A stretch of DNA of 64,000 bases from Saprospiraceae bacterium (GTDB lineage: Bacteria; Bacteroidota; Bacteroidia; Chitinophagales; Saprospiraceae): NCBI GenBank assembly GCA_016717265.1, contig JADKFX010000001.1, forward strand, positions 310,001 to 374,000, written 5' to 3'. A program made the position numbers and the translations under genes. A model generated the notes under the pieces. The model was not told where the DNA came from. It did no database searches and worked only from the letters and a program-made list of their open reading frames with translations. Below, piece after piece: positions 42,968 through 52,959 of the stretch (the first letter of the stretch is position 1; each line of letters opens with the position of its first letter).

Positions 42968-44887
42968 TTAAAGTGCGGCATTCAATTGCTTAACAAACGC
43001 TTCAATCGTTTCTGATCCCTGATCACCAGATCCTTGTTTTCTTACAGAAATTGTTTTATGCTCAACTTCTTTTTCTCCAACGATCAGCATGTATGGAATT
43101 TTCTTTAATTCATTATCCCTGATCTTTTTTCCAATGGATTCAATGCGATCATCAATATCACCCCGGAATCCTGCAGCTTGAAGTTGAATCAAAACGTCCT
43201 TAGCATAATCTAAATATTTATCACTCACAGGTAAAATAGCAAATTGTTCTGGTGTTAACCAAAGTGGAAATTTGCCGGCACAATGCTCTGTCAATACGCC
43301 AATAAAACGCTCCATAGAACCGAATGGGGCCCGATGTATCATAACCGGTCGATGCTTTGCATTATCGGCACCTATATATTCTAATTGAAATCTTTCCGGT
43401 AAATTATAATCAACCTGGATGGTACCCAATTGCCAGGATCTCCCTAATGCATCTTTTACCATAAAATCTAATTTTGGTCCATAAAATGCTGCTTCACCAA
43501 GTTCAACCGTAGTTTCTAAATCAACTTCTTTCGTAGCATCTATAATTGCTTGCTCCGCTTTATTCCAATTTTCATCAGATCCAATATATTTTTCTTTATC
43601 CAATGGATCCCGCAATGAAATTTGTGCTGTAAAACTTTCGAAACCCAATTTTTTTATAACAAGCATGGTTAAGTCCAATACATTTAAAAACTCAGCTTTT
43701 ACTTGCTCCGGAGTACAAAAAATATGCGCATCATCTTGTGTGAAAGAACGAACTCTTGTTAAGCCATGCAATTCACCACTCTGTTCATATCTATAAACAG
43801 TTCCAAACTCAGCGATCCGCAATGGTAGGTCTTTATAGGATCTCGGCTTATGTCCATAAATTTCACAATGGTGAGGACAGTTCATTGGTTTCAAAAGAAA
43901 TTCTTCACCTTCTCTTGGTGTTTTTATTGGTTGAAAAGAATCTTCACCATATTTCTCCCAATGTCCACTCGTAATATACAAGTTTTTATGTCCAATATGC
44001 GGTGTAATTACAGGAGTATATCCCCTTTTAATTTGCTCCGCTTTGAGAAAATCTTCTAATCGTTGTCGCAATGCCGTACCTTTTGGTAACCAGATTGGAA
44101 GACCAGCACCTACTTTTTCAGAAAACATGAACAATTCTAATTCCTGGCCCAATTTGCGGTGATCTCTTTTCTTTGCTTCTTCTAAGAGCAATAAATATTC
44201 TTCAAGTTCTTTTGCCTTTGGGAAGGTAATTCCGTAAATCCGGGTAAGTTGTTTCCGCTTTTCATCTCCTCTCCAATAAGCACCGGCAATACTTGTAAGT
44301 TTTACAGCTTTAATAAATCCTGTATTTGGAATATGTGGACCTTTGCATAAATCTGTAAATTGACCTTGCTTGTAAAGCGTTATACTTCCATCCTGGAGTT
44401 CCTGAATCAATTCTAATTTGTATTCATCTCCCTTTTGCTTGAAATAATGAATCGCATCTGCTTTTGAAATAGATTCTCTTATATATGGATTATTCTCTCT
44501 TGCGAGTTCTACCATTTTTTGTTCAATTTTGATCAAATCATTGGATGATAAAACAGTATCTCCGGTATCTATATCATAATAAAAGCCATGTTCTATGGGA
44601 GGTCCAATTCCAAATTTGACACCTGGGAAAAATCGCTCAAGAGCTTCAGCCATCAAATGCGCTGAAGAATGCCAAAAGGTAGATTTTCCTTCTTTATCGC
44701 TCCACGTTAATAATTGTAGGGTGGCATTTGATTCTATAGGCCTGTTGGAGTCTACGATCTCGCCATTTACTTTAGCGGCTAGAACATTTCTCGCCAATCC
44801 TTCACTTATAGATTGCGCAATTTGAAAAGCGGTTGTTCCAATTGGATAATCTTGAATTCTTCCATCGGGGAAGCTAATTTGTATCAT
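42968..44887 (-). CDS. thrS: Threonine-tRNA ligase
   Basis: The 639-residue enzyme is full length. It has an N-terminal TGS domain (residues 1-60), an editing domain with FWHSSAHLMAEAL (HxxxH-type) and a class II catalytic core with LKPMNCPHHCEIY; Cys337 is the zinc ligand. The anticodon-binding domain closes it (LILPVSDK-like AILPVSDKYLDYA). The ATG at 44887 is preferred to a TTG at 44902: the TTG lies upstream of the predicted transcript start, given the -7 box at 44907-44914. Confidence 0.97.
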   Translation of the reverse strand: MIQISFPDGRIQDYPIGTTAFQIAQSISEGLARNVLAAKVNGEIVDSNRPIESNATLQLLTWSDKEGKSTFWHSSAHLMAEALERFFPGVKFGIGPPIEHGFYYDIDTGDTVLSSNDLIKIEQKMVELARENNPYIRESISKADAIHYFKQKGDEYKLELIQELQDGSITLYKQGQFTDLCKGPHIPNTGFIKAVKLTSIAGAYWRGDEKRKQLTRIYGITFPKAKELEEYLLLLEEAKKRDHRKLGQELELFMFSEKVGAGLPIWLPKGTALRQRLEDFLKAEQIKRGYTPVITPHIGHKNLYITSGHWEKYGEDSFQPIKTPREGEEFLLKPMNCPHHCEIYGHKPRSYKDLPLRIAEFGTVYRYEQSGELHGLTRVRSFTQDDAHIFCTPEQVKAEFLNVLDLTMLVIKKLGFESFTAQISLRDPLDKEKYIGSDENWNKAEQAIIDATKEVDLETTVELGEAAFYGPKLDFMVKDALGRSWQLGTIQVDYNLPERFQLEYIGADNAKHRPVMIHRAPFGSMERFIGVLTEHCAGKFPLWLTPEQFAILPVSDKYLDYAKDVLIQLQAAGFRGDIDDRIESIGKKIRDNELKKIPYMLIVGEKEVEHKTISVRKQGSGDQGSETIEAFVKQLNAAL

Positions 44888-44906
44888 ATGCTCGGATTTC
44901 AAAGCT

Positions 44907-44914
44907 CAAAGGTA
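44907..44914 (-). promoter_or_regulatory. Bacteroidota -7 box (TACCTTTG) for thrS
   Basis: The minus-strand sequence TACCTTTG is a full match to TAnnTTTG and ends 19 bases before the ATG at 44887, predicting a leader of about a dozen bases. No T-box-like leader is present. Confidence 0.55.
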
Positions 44915-44936
44915 AGAGTTTTGAAAAAAATAAACA

Positions 44937-44967
44937 TTAAATTATATAATAATATATAATAATTTAA
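44937..44967. repeat. AT-only inverted repeat between dodecin and thrS
   Basis: A 9-base inverted repeat (TTAAATTAT / ATAATTTAA) with a 13-base spacer lies 30 bases downstream of the dodecin stop. On the minus strand it is followed by a T-rich run, so it may act as a weak terminator, though it holds no G-C pair. Confidence 0.35.
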
Positions 44968-44996
44968 TTTACAACTATTTAATACAATTAATTTAG

Positions 44997-45197
44997 TTAA
45001 AGTACCTCGAAGCTCAATTTTAATGAAACCCTGTATTCTTTCACTTTTCCTTTCTCAACAGTGACAGATTGATCCTGAACCCAGGCAGATTTTACATTCT
45101 TAAGGGTTTTTGATGCTTTAGCAATTCCAGTTGCAGTTGCATCTTCCCAAGATTTTTTAGAAGATGACATGATTTCAATAACTTTCAATACTGACAT
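44997..45197 (-). CDS. Dodecin family flavin-binding protein
   Basis: The 66-residue protein matches dodecin in length and sequence: VLKVIEIMSSSKKSWEDA, TGIAKASKTLKNV and a final VEKGKVKEYRVSLKLSFEV. Dodecins form a dodecameric shell storing flavins. The flavin-stacking Trp of archaeal dodecin corresponds to Trp in SAWVQDQ here (about residue 39). The gene is isolated upstream of thrS. Confidence 0.9.
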   Translation of the reverse strand: MSVLKVIEIMSSSKKSWEDATATGIAKASKTLKNVKSAWVQDQSVTVEKGKVKEYRVSLKLSFEVL

Positions 45198-45355
45198 AAG
45201 GATAATTTAAAAATTAAATAGATATTTATAGATTGACTAACAAATAAAATCTACTAAAAGATCATTTTGAACAATTATATTTTCAAATTTTCTTATTTTG
45301 CATCAGAATAACATTTCTGGGAAACGAAATACATTATTTTATTAATTATCAACTT

Positions 45356-45889
45356 ATGAACTTAAAATACTACGTTTCCCTTTTTTTTATGGTGCTTCTA
45401 ACGATGAATCATTGTGATGAAAAAGATGCACAATGTGATCCTAATAAGCATAATAATAAAACCTATGAGATTACTGCCCCAGTTAGTGGACATGGAGGTG
45501 GTTTGACTTATGATACCTATGTAACGGGTGCTACCCGCGTTTATAAATGGTATCGAACAACTGACAATGTTTGTATTTTTAATTTGATAAGTATCAGTAT
45601 TGGGGTGCGAACCTTTGATGAGTATAAAGCTTCAGATTTCAATATAAGTGCTTTCGAGCAACACAATATTCCTATTTCAACAACGACCATTCCTTTGGTA
45701 GCAGATGGAAAGCTTTTAATAGGAGCGGCAGAAGTAAATTTATTACCATCCTTTGTCGTTGGTAAGGGATCTTTTGATACTGTTGTTGAAATTAGTTTTC
45801 CAACAAGTGGAAATCCCGATCAGGACCAAATTTATTTGCTCGGTAAAGTAGCCGCTATAAGTTTCTTTTTAAAATATTCTAATAACTAA
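45356..45889 (+). CDS. Small secreted protein or lipoprotein, function unknown
   Basis: The 177-residue protein has an N-terminal hydrophobic signal (VSLFFMVLLTMNHC) whose Cys20 may be a lipidation site, although the lipobox is weak. The rest is beta-rich with a Gly/Thr-rich stretch (GHGGGLTYDTYVTGATR) and a YLLGKVAAISFFL end. No family is recognised. It is convergent with a TPR lipoprotein gene, with 13 bases between the stops. Confidence 0.5.
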   Translation: MNLKYYVSLFFMVLLTMNHCDEKDAQCDPNKHNNKTYEITAPVSGHGGGLTYDTYVTGATRVYKWYRTTDNVCIFNLISISIGVRTFDEYKASDFNISAFEQHNIPISTTTIPLVADGKLLIGAAEVNLLPSFVVGKGSFDTVVEISFPTSGNPDQDQIYLLGKVAAISFFLKYSNN

Positions 45890-45902
45890 AAAACAGTTAC
45901 CA

Positions 45903-46907
45903 TCATTTTAGTTTTCGCAATGCAATTTTTGCAAGCTCCAAGGTAGAATCTAATTGCAAGGCTTGCTGGAAATCTGTTTTAGCTTGTGCATTAACTCCTT
46001 TTTGTTGATAAGCAATACCCCGTTGATAAAATCCACTGGCTTCGACAGGATTTAATTGTGTTGCTATGGTAAAATGTTCAATTGCCTTATCTAAAGAATC
46101 TAATTCCAAATAAATAAATCCAAGATTAAAAAAAAATGGCTCATAATTCGGAAATTTCAAGCAGCTTCTTTTATAAAGAGCGATAGCTTCAGCCGTTTTT
46201 CCAAAACTATATAATGCAAATGCTTTTTTATGAAATATTTCCGGATCGATACTGTCTAATAGGATAGCATTCTGATAATACGATATCGCTCTTGGATTCT
46301 TTAAATCGGAAAGCACATCACCCAATTGCACCCATGCTGCACGCATATCTGGATTAAAATCAACAGCCTTTTGATATGAATTTACTGCACGACCGGTATC
46401 GCCCATTTCATAAAATATATGCCCTGCTAAATAATAAGCCTCCGCATTTTGTGGGTCTCTTATAAAAATTTTATTCAAGGTAGCTAATGCAGCCATATGT
46501 TGTTTTAAAATCAATTTTATTTGAGACGATTTTAAAATAACAGAGATCTCATTTGGAAAATAAATCAAGGCTTTATCAATAATTTCCACAGCTTCCCTTG
46601 ATTGGATATTTGCCAAATAAACATCTGCAAGTAGCTGATAATAAGCTGGCTTAAATGTTGAATCAATCGACAATGCTTTATTTAAGTTAACAATTGCGAC
46701 TTCGTAAGAATCTCTTTCAAAATAATAAAATGCCTTATAAAAATAGAGGGAATCATTTTCAGGATCTTTTTGAATGGATTCATTTAATAACTGCAATTCA
46801 GGATCCACCGTTTGCAATGTATCTAATTTAGAATCTGGATTTTTACAAGAATTATAAACAAATAAATAAATTATTACTAAAAAAAAGATTCTGTATAATT
46901 TCAACAT
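45903..46907 (-). CDS. TPR-repeat lipoprotein
   Basis: The 334-residue protein has a lipoprotein signal (IIYLFVYNSCKN, Cys21) and about eight tetratricopeptide repeats, for example AIVNLNKALSIDSTF, AVNSYQKAVDFNPDM, AISYYQNAILLDSI and AIEHFTIATQLNPV. TPR arrays make protein contacts, and this one would sit on the periplasmic face of a membrane. An ATG 18 bases upstream (46925) is possible, but the downstream ATG at 46907 gives a more typical signal peptide. The partner is unknown. Confidence 0.8.
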   Translation of the reverse strand: MLKLYRIFFLVIIYLFVYNSCKNPDSKLDTLQTVDPELQLLNESIQKDPENDSLYFYKAFYYFERDSYEVAIVNLNKALSIDSTFKPAYYQLLADVYLANIQSREAVEIIDKALIYFPNEISVILKSSQIKLILKQHMAALATLNKIFIRDPQNAEAYYLAGHIFYEMGDTGRAVNSYQKAVDFNPDMRAAWVQLGDVLSDLKNPRAISYYQNAILLDSIDPEIFHKKAFALYSFGKTAEAIALYKRSCLKFPNYEPFFFNLGFIYLELDSLDKAIEHFTIATQLNPVEASGFYQRGIAYQQKGVNAQAKTDFQQALQLDSTLELAKIALRKLK

Positions 46908-47051
46908 ATTAAATTCTATAAACATTTCTTAAATCAAATTTTTTTAAATACCATGCAAAAAATTAAGTGCTCATTTTAAATTCTCATAAAATACAATTTA
47001 GAGAAGCAGAACACCATTTTTACAAAGTATTTATTCATGGATTGTATCAAA

Positions 47052-48434
47052 TTATAATTTGATGTCTATTATTTTTTTAGTTTTTCTACTTCTTTCTGCA
47101 GCAAAACCTAATATATGACTTTCAATGGAAGCGTCAATTGTCGAAGTCAGTAATTGTGCATTTTGTTGACCTACAGCTTGTACCCAATCTCTCATAAGGC
47201 GGTAATCGCCACCACCATGTCCTTGATTTTTATAAACCCCTTCTTCAAACGATTGAGAATCCCAGTTTGTTACTTTTCCAGTTCGAAAATCTGAGTGAAC
47301 AAATTTTTCCATATCCCCATAAAGATCACCCATACTTCCCATGACCCGAGTTCTTCTACCGTGGTAAGAAGTAAATGCTTCCATATTAAAACTAGCTGTT
47401 ATACCTTCCTCAAATAACAAACTCATCACATAATGATCACACTGATCATTATCCATGCGATAAACACATTTGCCATAATTTGTAGTTTTTAAATAATTCA
47501 TAATTGCATCTGGTACTAATTCTTTTTTTTCCGGAAGATCAAATACATAGGTATAACTGTGCTCCCTTAAATAAATCTTAAGTGCTGAATACGGGCAGGT
47601 AGATTCTATTGCACACCCTTCATGACAACGACCTGTGCTTCCTTCGGGTGCATTTTTTTTGGTAAACCATTTTAAATTACCAAATGCAGCAACACGCACA
47701 GATGGTTTATTTACCAACCATCTTAAAATATCAAGATCATGACAGGATTTGGCTAAAATAATAGGTGTTGTTTCTTTGCTATTATGCCAGTTACCTCTAA
47801 CGAATGAATGCGCCATATGCACATGTTGAATGGGTTCGAAATGCTGGATACTTAATAATTCACCGATAGAACCATTGTGGATTAATGCTCTCAATTTAAC
47901 AAAATATGGTGCATATCTGAGGACATGACATAAGCCTACAATGCGACCGGTTTTTTTCGATTTTGCTAAAATATCCCTACACTCTTTTTCAGTTTGTGCC
48001 ATTGGTTTTTCCAAGAGTATATCATAGCCCATTTCAAGTGCTTTCATGCAAGGTCCATAATGCAGATGATCAGGTGTTGTAATAATAATAGCATCCGCAA
48101 ACTTTGGTTTTAAAAAAACATGTTCCCAGGTTACAAACCGGTGATCCTCTTTAATGGAATGCTTTTTTGTGTATCGATCATTTCTTATTGGAATGGGTTC
48201 TGCAACACCTACGATTTTTATTTCTTCCGGATTTTCAATTGCATAATTTCCATAAACATTGCCACGAGCACCTGCTCCTAAAGTAATTGCTGTTATTGGT
48301 TTTGATAATTTGACATGCAGTGGATTCGGAGTTTCACCCAATAATTGGGACAAATCTGGAATCTTAAAAACGGATGCCCCTGCCACAAGACCAAGTGCTT
48401 TTAATGTTTCCCTTCGGGAATAAGGATTTGACAT
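47052..48434 (-). CDS. Tat-exported Gfo/Idh/MocA family oxidoreductase
   Basis: The 460-residue protein begins with a twin-arginine signal (SRRETLKALGLVAG, Arg7-Arg8), followed by the NAD(P)-binding domain (AITLGAGARGNVYG, then ADAIIITTPDHLHY and the DILLEKPMAQTEKEC segment with the catalytic-domain Lys) and a C-terminal alpha/beta domain. A Cys-rich insertion (GRCHEGCAIESTCPYS) near residue 275 is characteristic of a subgroup of these enzymes. Such secreted oxidoreductases act on sugars in the periplasm with a tightly bound cofactor. The substrate is not evident, and the gene is alone. Confidence 0.85.
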   Translation of the reverse strand: MSNPYSRRETLKALGLVAGASVFKIPDLSQLLGETPNPLHVKLSKPITAITLGAGARGNVYGNYAIENPEEIKIVGVAEPIPIRNDRYTKKHSIKEDHRFVTWEHVFLKPKFADAIIITTPDHLHYGPCMKALEMGYDILLEKPMAQTEKECRDILAKSKKTGRIVGLCHVLRYAPYFVKLRALIHNGSIGELLSIQHFEPIQHVHMAHSFVRGNWHNSKETTPIILAKSCHDLDILRWLVNKPSVRVAAFGNLKWFTKKNAPEGSTGRCHEGCAIESTCPYSALKIYLREHSYTYVFDLPEKKELVPDAIMNYLKTTNYGKCVYRMDNDQCDHYVMSLLFEEGITASFNMEAFTSYHGRRTRVMGSMGDLYGDMEKFVHSDFRTGKVTNWDSQSFEEGVYKNQGHGGGDYRLMRDWVQAVGQQNAQLLTSTIDASIESHILGFAAERSRKTKKIIDIKL

Positions 48435-48651
48435 ATAATTTTTCTTAAAGGTAAAAATTTATTGATACTATCAGAGCCAGATTGTTTCGTTCAATTTAAA
48501 ATTAATTAGATTTATAAAATTTATTATCTTTTAAATTAAACCGGACTGAACTATGATTGAATAAGCTGGATTATAAATACAAAATACATAGTATTCCAAG
48601 CTCCAAAAGATCTTAGACCTTTTAAAATAACAAAACATTTAACATCCGGAA

Positions 48652-51600
48652 TTATTCATCTCCCTCTAATATGCCTAATAAATTTCTTGCTTGCAAAAAC
48701 CCTGCAACGTGTTCGCTGATTAATATTAAGCTGATGTTGGATTGTTTCAATGTAAATCTGGATGTTTTTGATGCTACTTTTCTTAATATTGTTTGAAAAG
48801 CTTTGGTTTCAAAAAATGGAGAAGCCGGATTCGAAATAAAATAACATTGCAATTTTTTCTTTTTCAAAACAACCCGCTCAAAACCTAAACGTTTTGCAAC
48901 CCATCGCAAACGTAATCCATTTAATAATTCTTCTACTTGTGAAGGTATTGGACCAAAACGATCTTTAATTTGTTCACAAAACTTCTGGATAGCTTCTTCG
49001 TTTTCTAGTTTATCAAGAGATTGATAAAGGTTTAACCGTTCCTGAATATTAGAAACATAAGCATCCGGTATCATCATTTCGATATCACTATCAATGGTTA
49101 CATCCCGGATATAAACCTTCTCTTCCTTTTTGTCATCAGCAAATAATTCTTTAAAGTCCGTTTCCTTCAATTCTAAAATTGCTTCTTCCAATATTCTTTG
49201 GTAGGTCTCATAACCAATGTCGGCTATAAAACCACTTTGTTCTCCACCTAATAAGTTACCAGCTCCCCGAATATCTAAATCGCGCATAGCAACATTAAAA
49301 CCACTGCCAAGATCTGAAAACTCCTCTATTGTTTTTAATCGTTTTCTGGCTTCCATAGTCAAAACAGAAGAAGGTGGTGCAAACAAATAACAATAGGCCT
49401 TTCTATTGGAACGACCAACACGACCTCTTAATTGATGGAGATCACTCAATCCAAACTGATGTGCATTATTAATGATAATTGTATTTGCATTCGGAATATC
49501 CATACCTGTTTCAATAATATTGGTACATACTAATACATCAAACTTATTATCAATAAAATCGACCAACACTTTTTCAAGTTTTTCCGCTTCCATTTGTCCA
49601 TGTGCCACTTGAATATCTACGGTAGGACATAATCGATGCAATGCTGCAGCCATTTCACCTAAAGTTTTTACCTTATTATGTACAAAAAAAACCTGGCCAC
49701 CACGATACACTTCATGCATTATAGCTTCTTGAATTAGGTGGTCATTAAATACTCTGCGCTCTGTATGTATCGGTTGACGATTTGGAGGAGGCGTTTGAAT
49801 GACACTCAAGTCTCTTGCCGACATTAATGAAAACTGTAAGGTTCTTGGTATTGGTGTAGCAGTCAGGGTTAAGGTATCAACATTATGTTTGAGATGTCTT
49901 AATTTTTCTTTAGAAGCAACACCAAATTTTTGCTCTTCATCGATAATTAATAATCCGAGATCTTTAAATTTAATTTTAGCACTTAAAATACTAATCGTGC
50001 CAATAATGATATCTAATTTTCCATCATTCAGATTTTTTATAATCTGATTTTTATCTTTTGTTGTCCGAAATCTTGAAACATAATCCACATCGACTGGAAA
50101 CTCCTTGAGGCGTTCTTTCAAGGTCCTATAATGCTGCATTGCTAAAATTGTAGTCGGTACTAAAATAGCAACTTGTTTACCATCTTGGACCGCTTTGAAG
50201 GCTGCGCGAATAGCCACTTCCGTTTTCCCAAATCCGACATCTCCACAAACTAAACGATCCATTGGGAATGGTTTTTCCATATCGGCCTTTACCTCCAGCG
50301 TTGCTTTGTATTGATCCGGAGTATCCTCATACATAAAGGAAGCTTCCAGCTCTGCTTGTAAATAATTATCTGGATGAAAAGCAAATCCCTTTGCCGCTTT
50401 TCGCTTTCCGTAAAGTTTAATTAATTCCTGCGCAATGTCTTTAACTTTTTGCTTCGTGCGTTGTTTCAAAAGTTTCCACTGATCAGACCCTAACTTACTT
50501 AAGCCTGGCTCTGTTCCTTCTTGCCCTACAAATTTTGAAATTTTATGCAATGAATGAATACTCACATATAATATATCATCATTCCTATAAATCAGCCGAA
50601 CGGCTTCTTGTAACTGTCCATTAATATTCAATTTTTCGAGCCCAGCAAATCGACCAACGCCATAATCCATATGGGTTACAAAATCTCCAGCTTGCAATTC
50701 CCGCAATACTTTTAAACTGAGGGCCTGATCTTTTGTATATCCTTGTTTTATTTTATATCCATGAAATCTTGAAAATATTTGATGATCTGTATAACAAGCT
50801 ATCTTTAAATCATGATCAATAAATCCTTCCCGGATAGACTTAAGCTCCGGAAAATATTTGATATCCGCTTTTAGATCTTCAAAAATATTATAAAAACGTT
50901 CTATTTGTGCTGTGCTATTCGTACAAATAAAACAGCTATAGTTTTTTAAATTTAACGCCCGGATATCTTCAATTAATAAATTGAAATTTTTATTAAAACT
51001 GGGTTGTGCCTGACTGTGAATTGATAATGATATTGTTGGTATGCTTTTATCTGGTTTCTGATTATAAAAAATCAATTTATAATTTTCAATGCCTGAAATA
51101 AATTCGTCTCCATTGATATATTCTTTTCTGTGAATTAATTGGATAAAACGATCTTCATCATAATGTTTCATTTTATCTCCTTGTCGGTTAGCTGCTTCAA
51201 AACACTTGTTTAACGATTCGGTACATGCATGCAAATCCTTAATCCAAATCACAGTATTCATTGGTAGCAGCTCAAAAAGACTCATTTTAGCTTCTGTTTC
51301 ATAATCAGAATGCATATTAGGAATAATAGAAAACCGTGCAATACTTTGTTGAGAAAGTTGCGTCAATGTTTCAAATCTGCGGATACTTTCCACAACATCA
51401 TCATTTAATTCAATTCTATAAGGAAGATCCGATGCATAAGAAAAAACATCCAGAATTCCACCTCTTACAGAAAACTGTCCGGGTTCATAAACAAAATCAG
51501 TTCGATTAAATCCGAATTGATTCAATTTAATCAATATATCATCTAAATCCAATTTGGATCCAGTTGCAAATTCAACTTTTGACTTCTCAATAGCTTTTCC

Positions 51601-52008
51601 TGAAATCATTTTTTCAAAAATCGCTTCCGGATAGCTTACAATAATACCCTGTGCATTTTGATTTAATTTGGAAATGGCATCCACTCGTTGTTGTATCTGA
51701 AATGTATCCATTTCTTCAAATTGAGCTGGCCTTCTAAATGAATCCGGTAAAAAGTAGACTTTGGTTTGCTTTGAAAATTGTTCAAGATCGTTTTGTAAAT
51801 ATGCTGCTTCTTCTTTGTCTGAACAGATTATTAAAAATGGATTTGCTTGATTGAGGAAGCTAGATAAAATCAAAAAGCTATCCCTGGATCCACAAAGACC
51901 CTCTATGCTAATTTTCTGATTCTGATTTACATCCAAAAGTTGCGCTAATTCTGCCCCTTTAGGATCCCGCATAAGATAATCACTTATACGGATGATGTCC
52001 TGCTCCAC
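48652..52008 (-). CDS. mfd: Transcription-repair coupling factor Mfd
   Basis: The 1118-residue protein is a full-length Mfd: UvrB-homology region at the N-terminus, the RNA-polymerase interaction domain (LQAGDFVTHMDYGVGRF near residue 440), and the RecG-like helicase with Walker A GDVGFGKT at 589-596, DEEQKFG as motif II, and the TRG-like QLRGRVGRSNR. It releases stalled RNA polymerase and recruits UvrA. The first codon is GTG at 52008, directly at the expected transcript start; an in-frame ATG at 51972 is an alternative start. Confidence 0.96.
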   Translation of the reverse strand: MEQDIIRISDYLMRDPKGAELAQLLDVNQNQKISIEGLCGSRDSFLILSSFLNQANPFLIICSDKEEAAYLQNDLEQFSKQTKVYFLPDSFRRPAQFEEMDTFQIQQRVDAISKLNQNAQGIIVSYPEAIFEKMISGKAIEKSKVEFATGSKLDLDDILIKLNQFGFNRTDFVYEPGQFSVRGGILDVFSYASDLPYRIELNDDVVESIRRFETLTQLSQQSIARFSIIPNMHSDYETEAKMSLFELLPMNTVIWIKDLHACTESLNKCFEAANRQGDKMKHYDEDRFIQLIHRKEYINGDEFISGIENYKLIFYNQKPDKSIPTISLSIHSQAQPSFNKNFNLLIEDIRALNLKNYSCFICTNSTAQIERFYNIFEDLKADIKYFPELKSIREGFIDHDLKIACYTDHQIFSRFHGYKIKQGYTKDQALSLKVLRELQAGDFVTHMDYGVGRFAGLEKLNINGQLQEAVRLIYRNDDILYVSIHSLHKISKFVGQEGTEPGLSKLGSDQWKLLKQRTKQKVKDIAQELIKLYGKRKAAKGFAFHPDNYLQAELEASFMYEDTPDQYKATLEVKADMEKPFPMDRLVCGDVGFGKTEVAIRAAFKAVQDGKQVAILVPTTILAMQHYRTLKERLKEFPVDVDYVSRFRTTKDKNQIIKNLNDGKLDIIIGTISILSAKIKFKDLGLLIIDEEQKFGVASKEKLRHLKHNVDTLTLTATPIPRTLQFSLMSARDLSVIQTPPPNRQPIHTERRVFNDHLIQEAIMHEVYRGGQVFFVHNKVKTLGEMAAALHRLCPTVDIQVAHGQMEAEKLEKVLVDFIDNKFDVLVCTNIIETGMDIPNANTIIINNAHQFGLSDLHQLRGRVGRSNRKAYCYLFAPPSSVLTMEARKRLKTIEEFSDLGSGFNVAMRDLDIRGAGNLLGGEQSGFIADIGYETYQRILEEAILELKETDFKELFADDKKEEKVYIRDVTIDSDIEMMIPDAYVSNIQERLNLYQSLDKLENEEAIQKFCEQIKDRFGPIPSQVEELLNGLRLRWVAKRLGFERVVLKKKKLQCYFISNPASPFFETKAFQTILRKVASKTSRFTLKQSNISLILISEHVAGFLQARNLLGILEGDE

Positions 52009-52012
52009 GGTT

Positions 52013-52042
52013 CAAAGATACAGGGATATCTATTATCACCAA
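52013..52042 (-). promoter_or_regulatory. Complete Bacteroidota promoter (TTG-19-TATCTTTG) for mfd
   Basis: On the minus strand a TTG (52042-52040) is separated by 19 bases from TATCTTTG (52020-52013), a full -33/-7 match to the Bacteroidota consensus. Transcription would begin about 5-7 bases later, essentially at the GTG start. Confidence 0.65.
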
Positions 52043-52062
52043 GCTTAATCAAGTACTTTTTG

Positions 52063-52070
52063 TATGTTTG
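52063..52070 (+). promoter_or_regulatory. Bacteroidota -7 box (TATGTTTG) for the GHMP kinase
   Basis: TATGTTTG matches TAnnTTTG and ends 7 bases before the ATG at 52078, so the message is nearly or fully leaderless. It rules out the in-frame TTG at 52060 as start. Confidence 0.5.
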
Positions 52071-52077
52071 TTTTTCT

Positions 52078-52959
52078 ATGACAAGGCACAGAATATATCC
52101 TTCAAAAATATTATTAGCAGGTGAATATACCGTCTTAGCAGGCCATCCAGGGCTTGCAATTCCAAATATTGAAAGATTTGCAAATTGGAATAACAAGCAA
52201 ATGATTGAAGACCCTGTTTTGAGTTCGTTTTATAAATTTCTTTTAAATACTCCTCTTTGTAATACCTTGATCCAGCTGGATGAATTCAAACATTATATTT
52301 CACACGGAGGATATCTTGAAACGAATATCCCCTTTGGTTATGGTTTAGGAAGTTCCGGTGCGCTTTGTGCTGCCGTTTTAGATAGATTCTCAACCATAGA
52401 TAAATCAAATACAAAGAATGTACATCAAATTTTAAAAGAAATGGAACATTTCTTTCATGGACAAAGTTCGGGTTTAGATCCTATGATATCCTATTATAAT
52501 CGTTGTATCCTATTAGATCATAATGAATTGTATGTTCTGAATTTAATTCAACAAAATATTTTATCTGAATATTCCTTACATTTAATTGATAGTAAGGTAA
52601 TCCGGAATACACAATATTTAGTATCTCTTTTTAAACAAAACTGCCAACAGTCAGAATACAAATTAAAAATAGAAACCGATTTAGTACCTGCAAATAAAAA
52701 ACTAATCGAGGCATTTAAAGAAAATGCTGTCCATGATTTTCAAAATCACTGGATTCAAATTAGTATTGAAAGTATAGAAATTTTCAAACTCATGATCCCA
52801 GATAATATTTTAAAATTTTGGGAAGCAGGATTACAAAATGGTGCATACTATTGCAAACTTTGCGGAGCCGGCGGTGGTGGTTTGTTTTTAACAATGGTTA
52901 AAAATGAGGAGGTTTTTAAAGAAGCATTAAGCTCACATTCTTTAAATGAATTTATTTAG
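52078..52959 (+). CDS. GYDIA-type GHMP kinase
   Basis: The 293-residue protein opens with the GHMP kinase strand YPSKILLAGEYTVLAGHPGLA, split here as SKILLAGEY and VLAGHPGLA, and has the ATP-binding motif FGYGLGSSGALCAAV near residues 88-102, an HGQSSGLDP motif, and a C-terminal CGAGGGGLFL glycine loop. This is the layout of the mevalonate-kinase-like group in Bacteroidota annotated as GYDIA family. The substrate may be mevalonate or an intermediate, but this is not shown by the sequence. It is divergent from mfd with 69 bases between starts. Confidence 0.85.
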   Translation: MTRHRIYPSKILLAGEYTVLAGHPGLAIPNIERFANWNNKQMIEDPVLSSFYKFLLNTPLCNTLIQLDEFKHYISHGGYLETNIPFGYGLGSSGALCAAVLDRFSTIDKSNTKNVHQILKEMEHFFHGQSSGLDPMISYYNRCILLDHNELYVLNLIQQNILSEYSLHLIDSKVIRNTQYLVSLFKQNCQQSEYKLKIETDLVPANKKLIEAFKENAVHDFQNHWIQISIESIEIFKLMIPDNILKFWEAGLQNGAYYCKLCGAGGGGLFLTMVKNEEVFKEALSSHSLNEFI

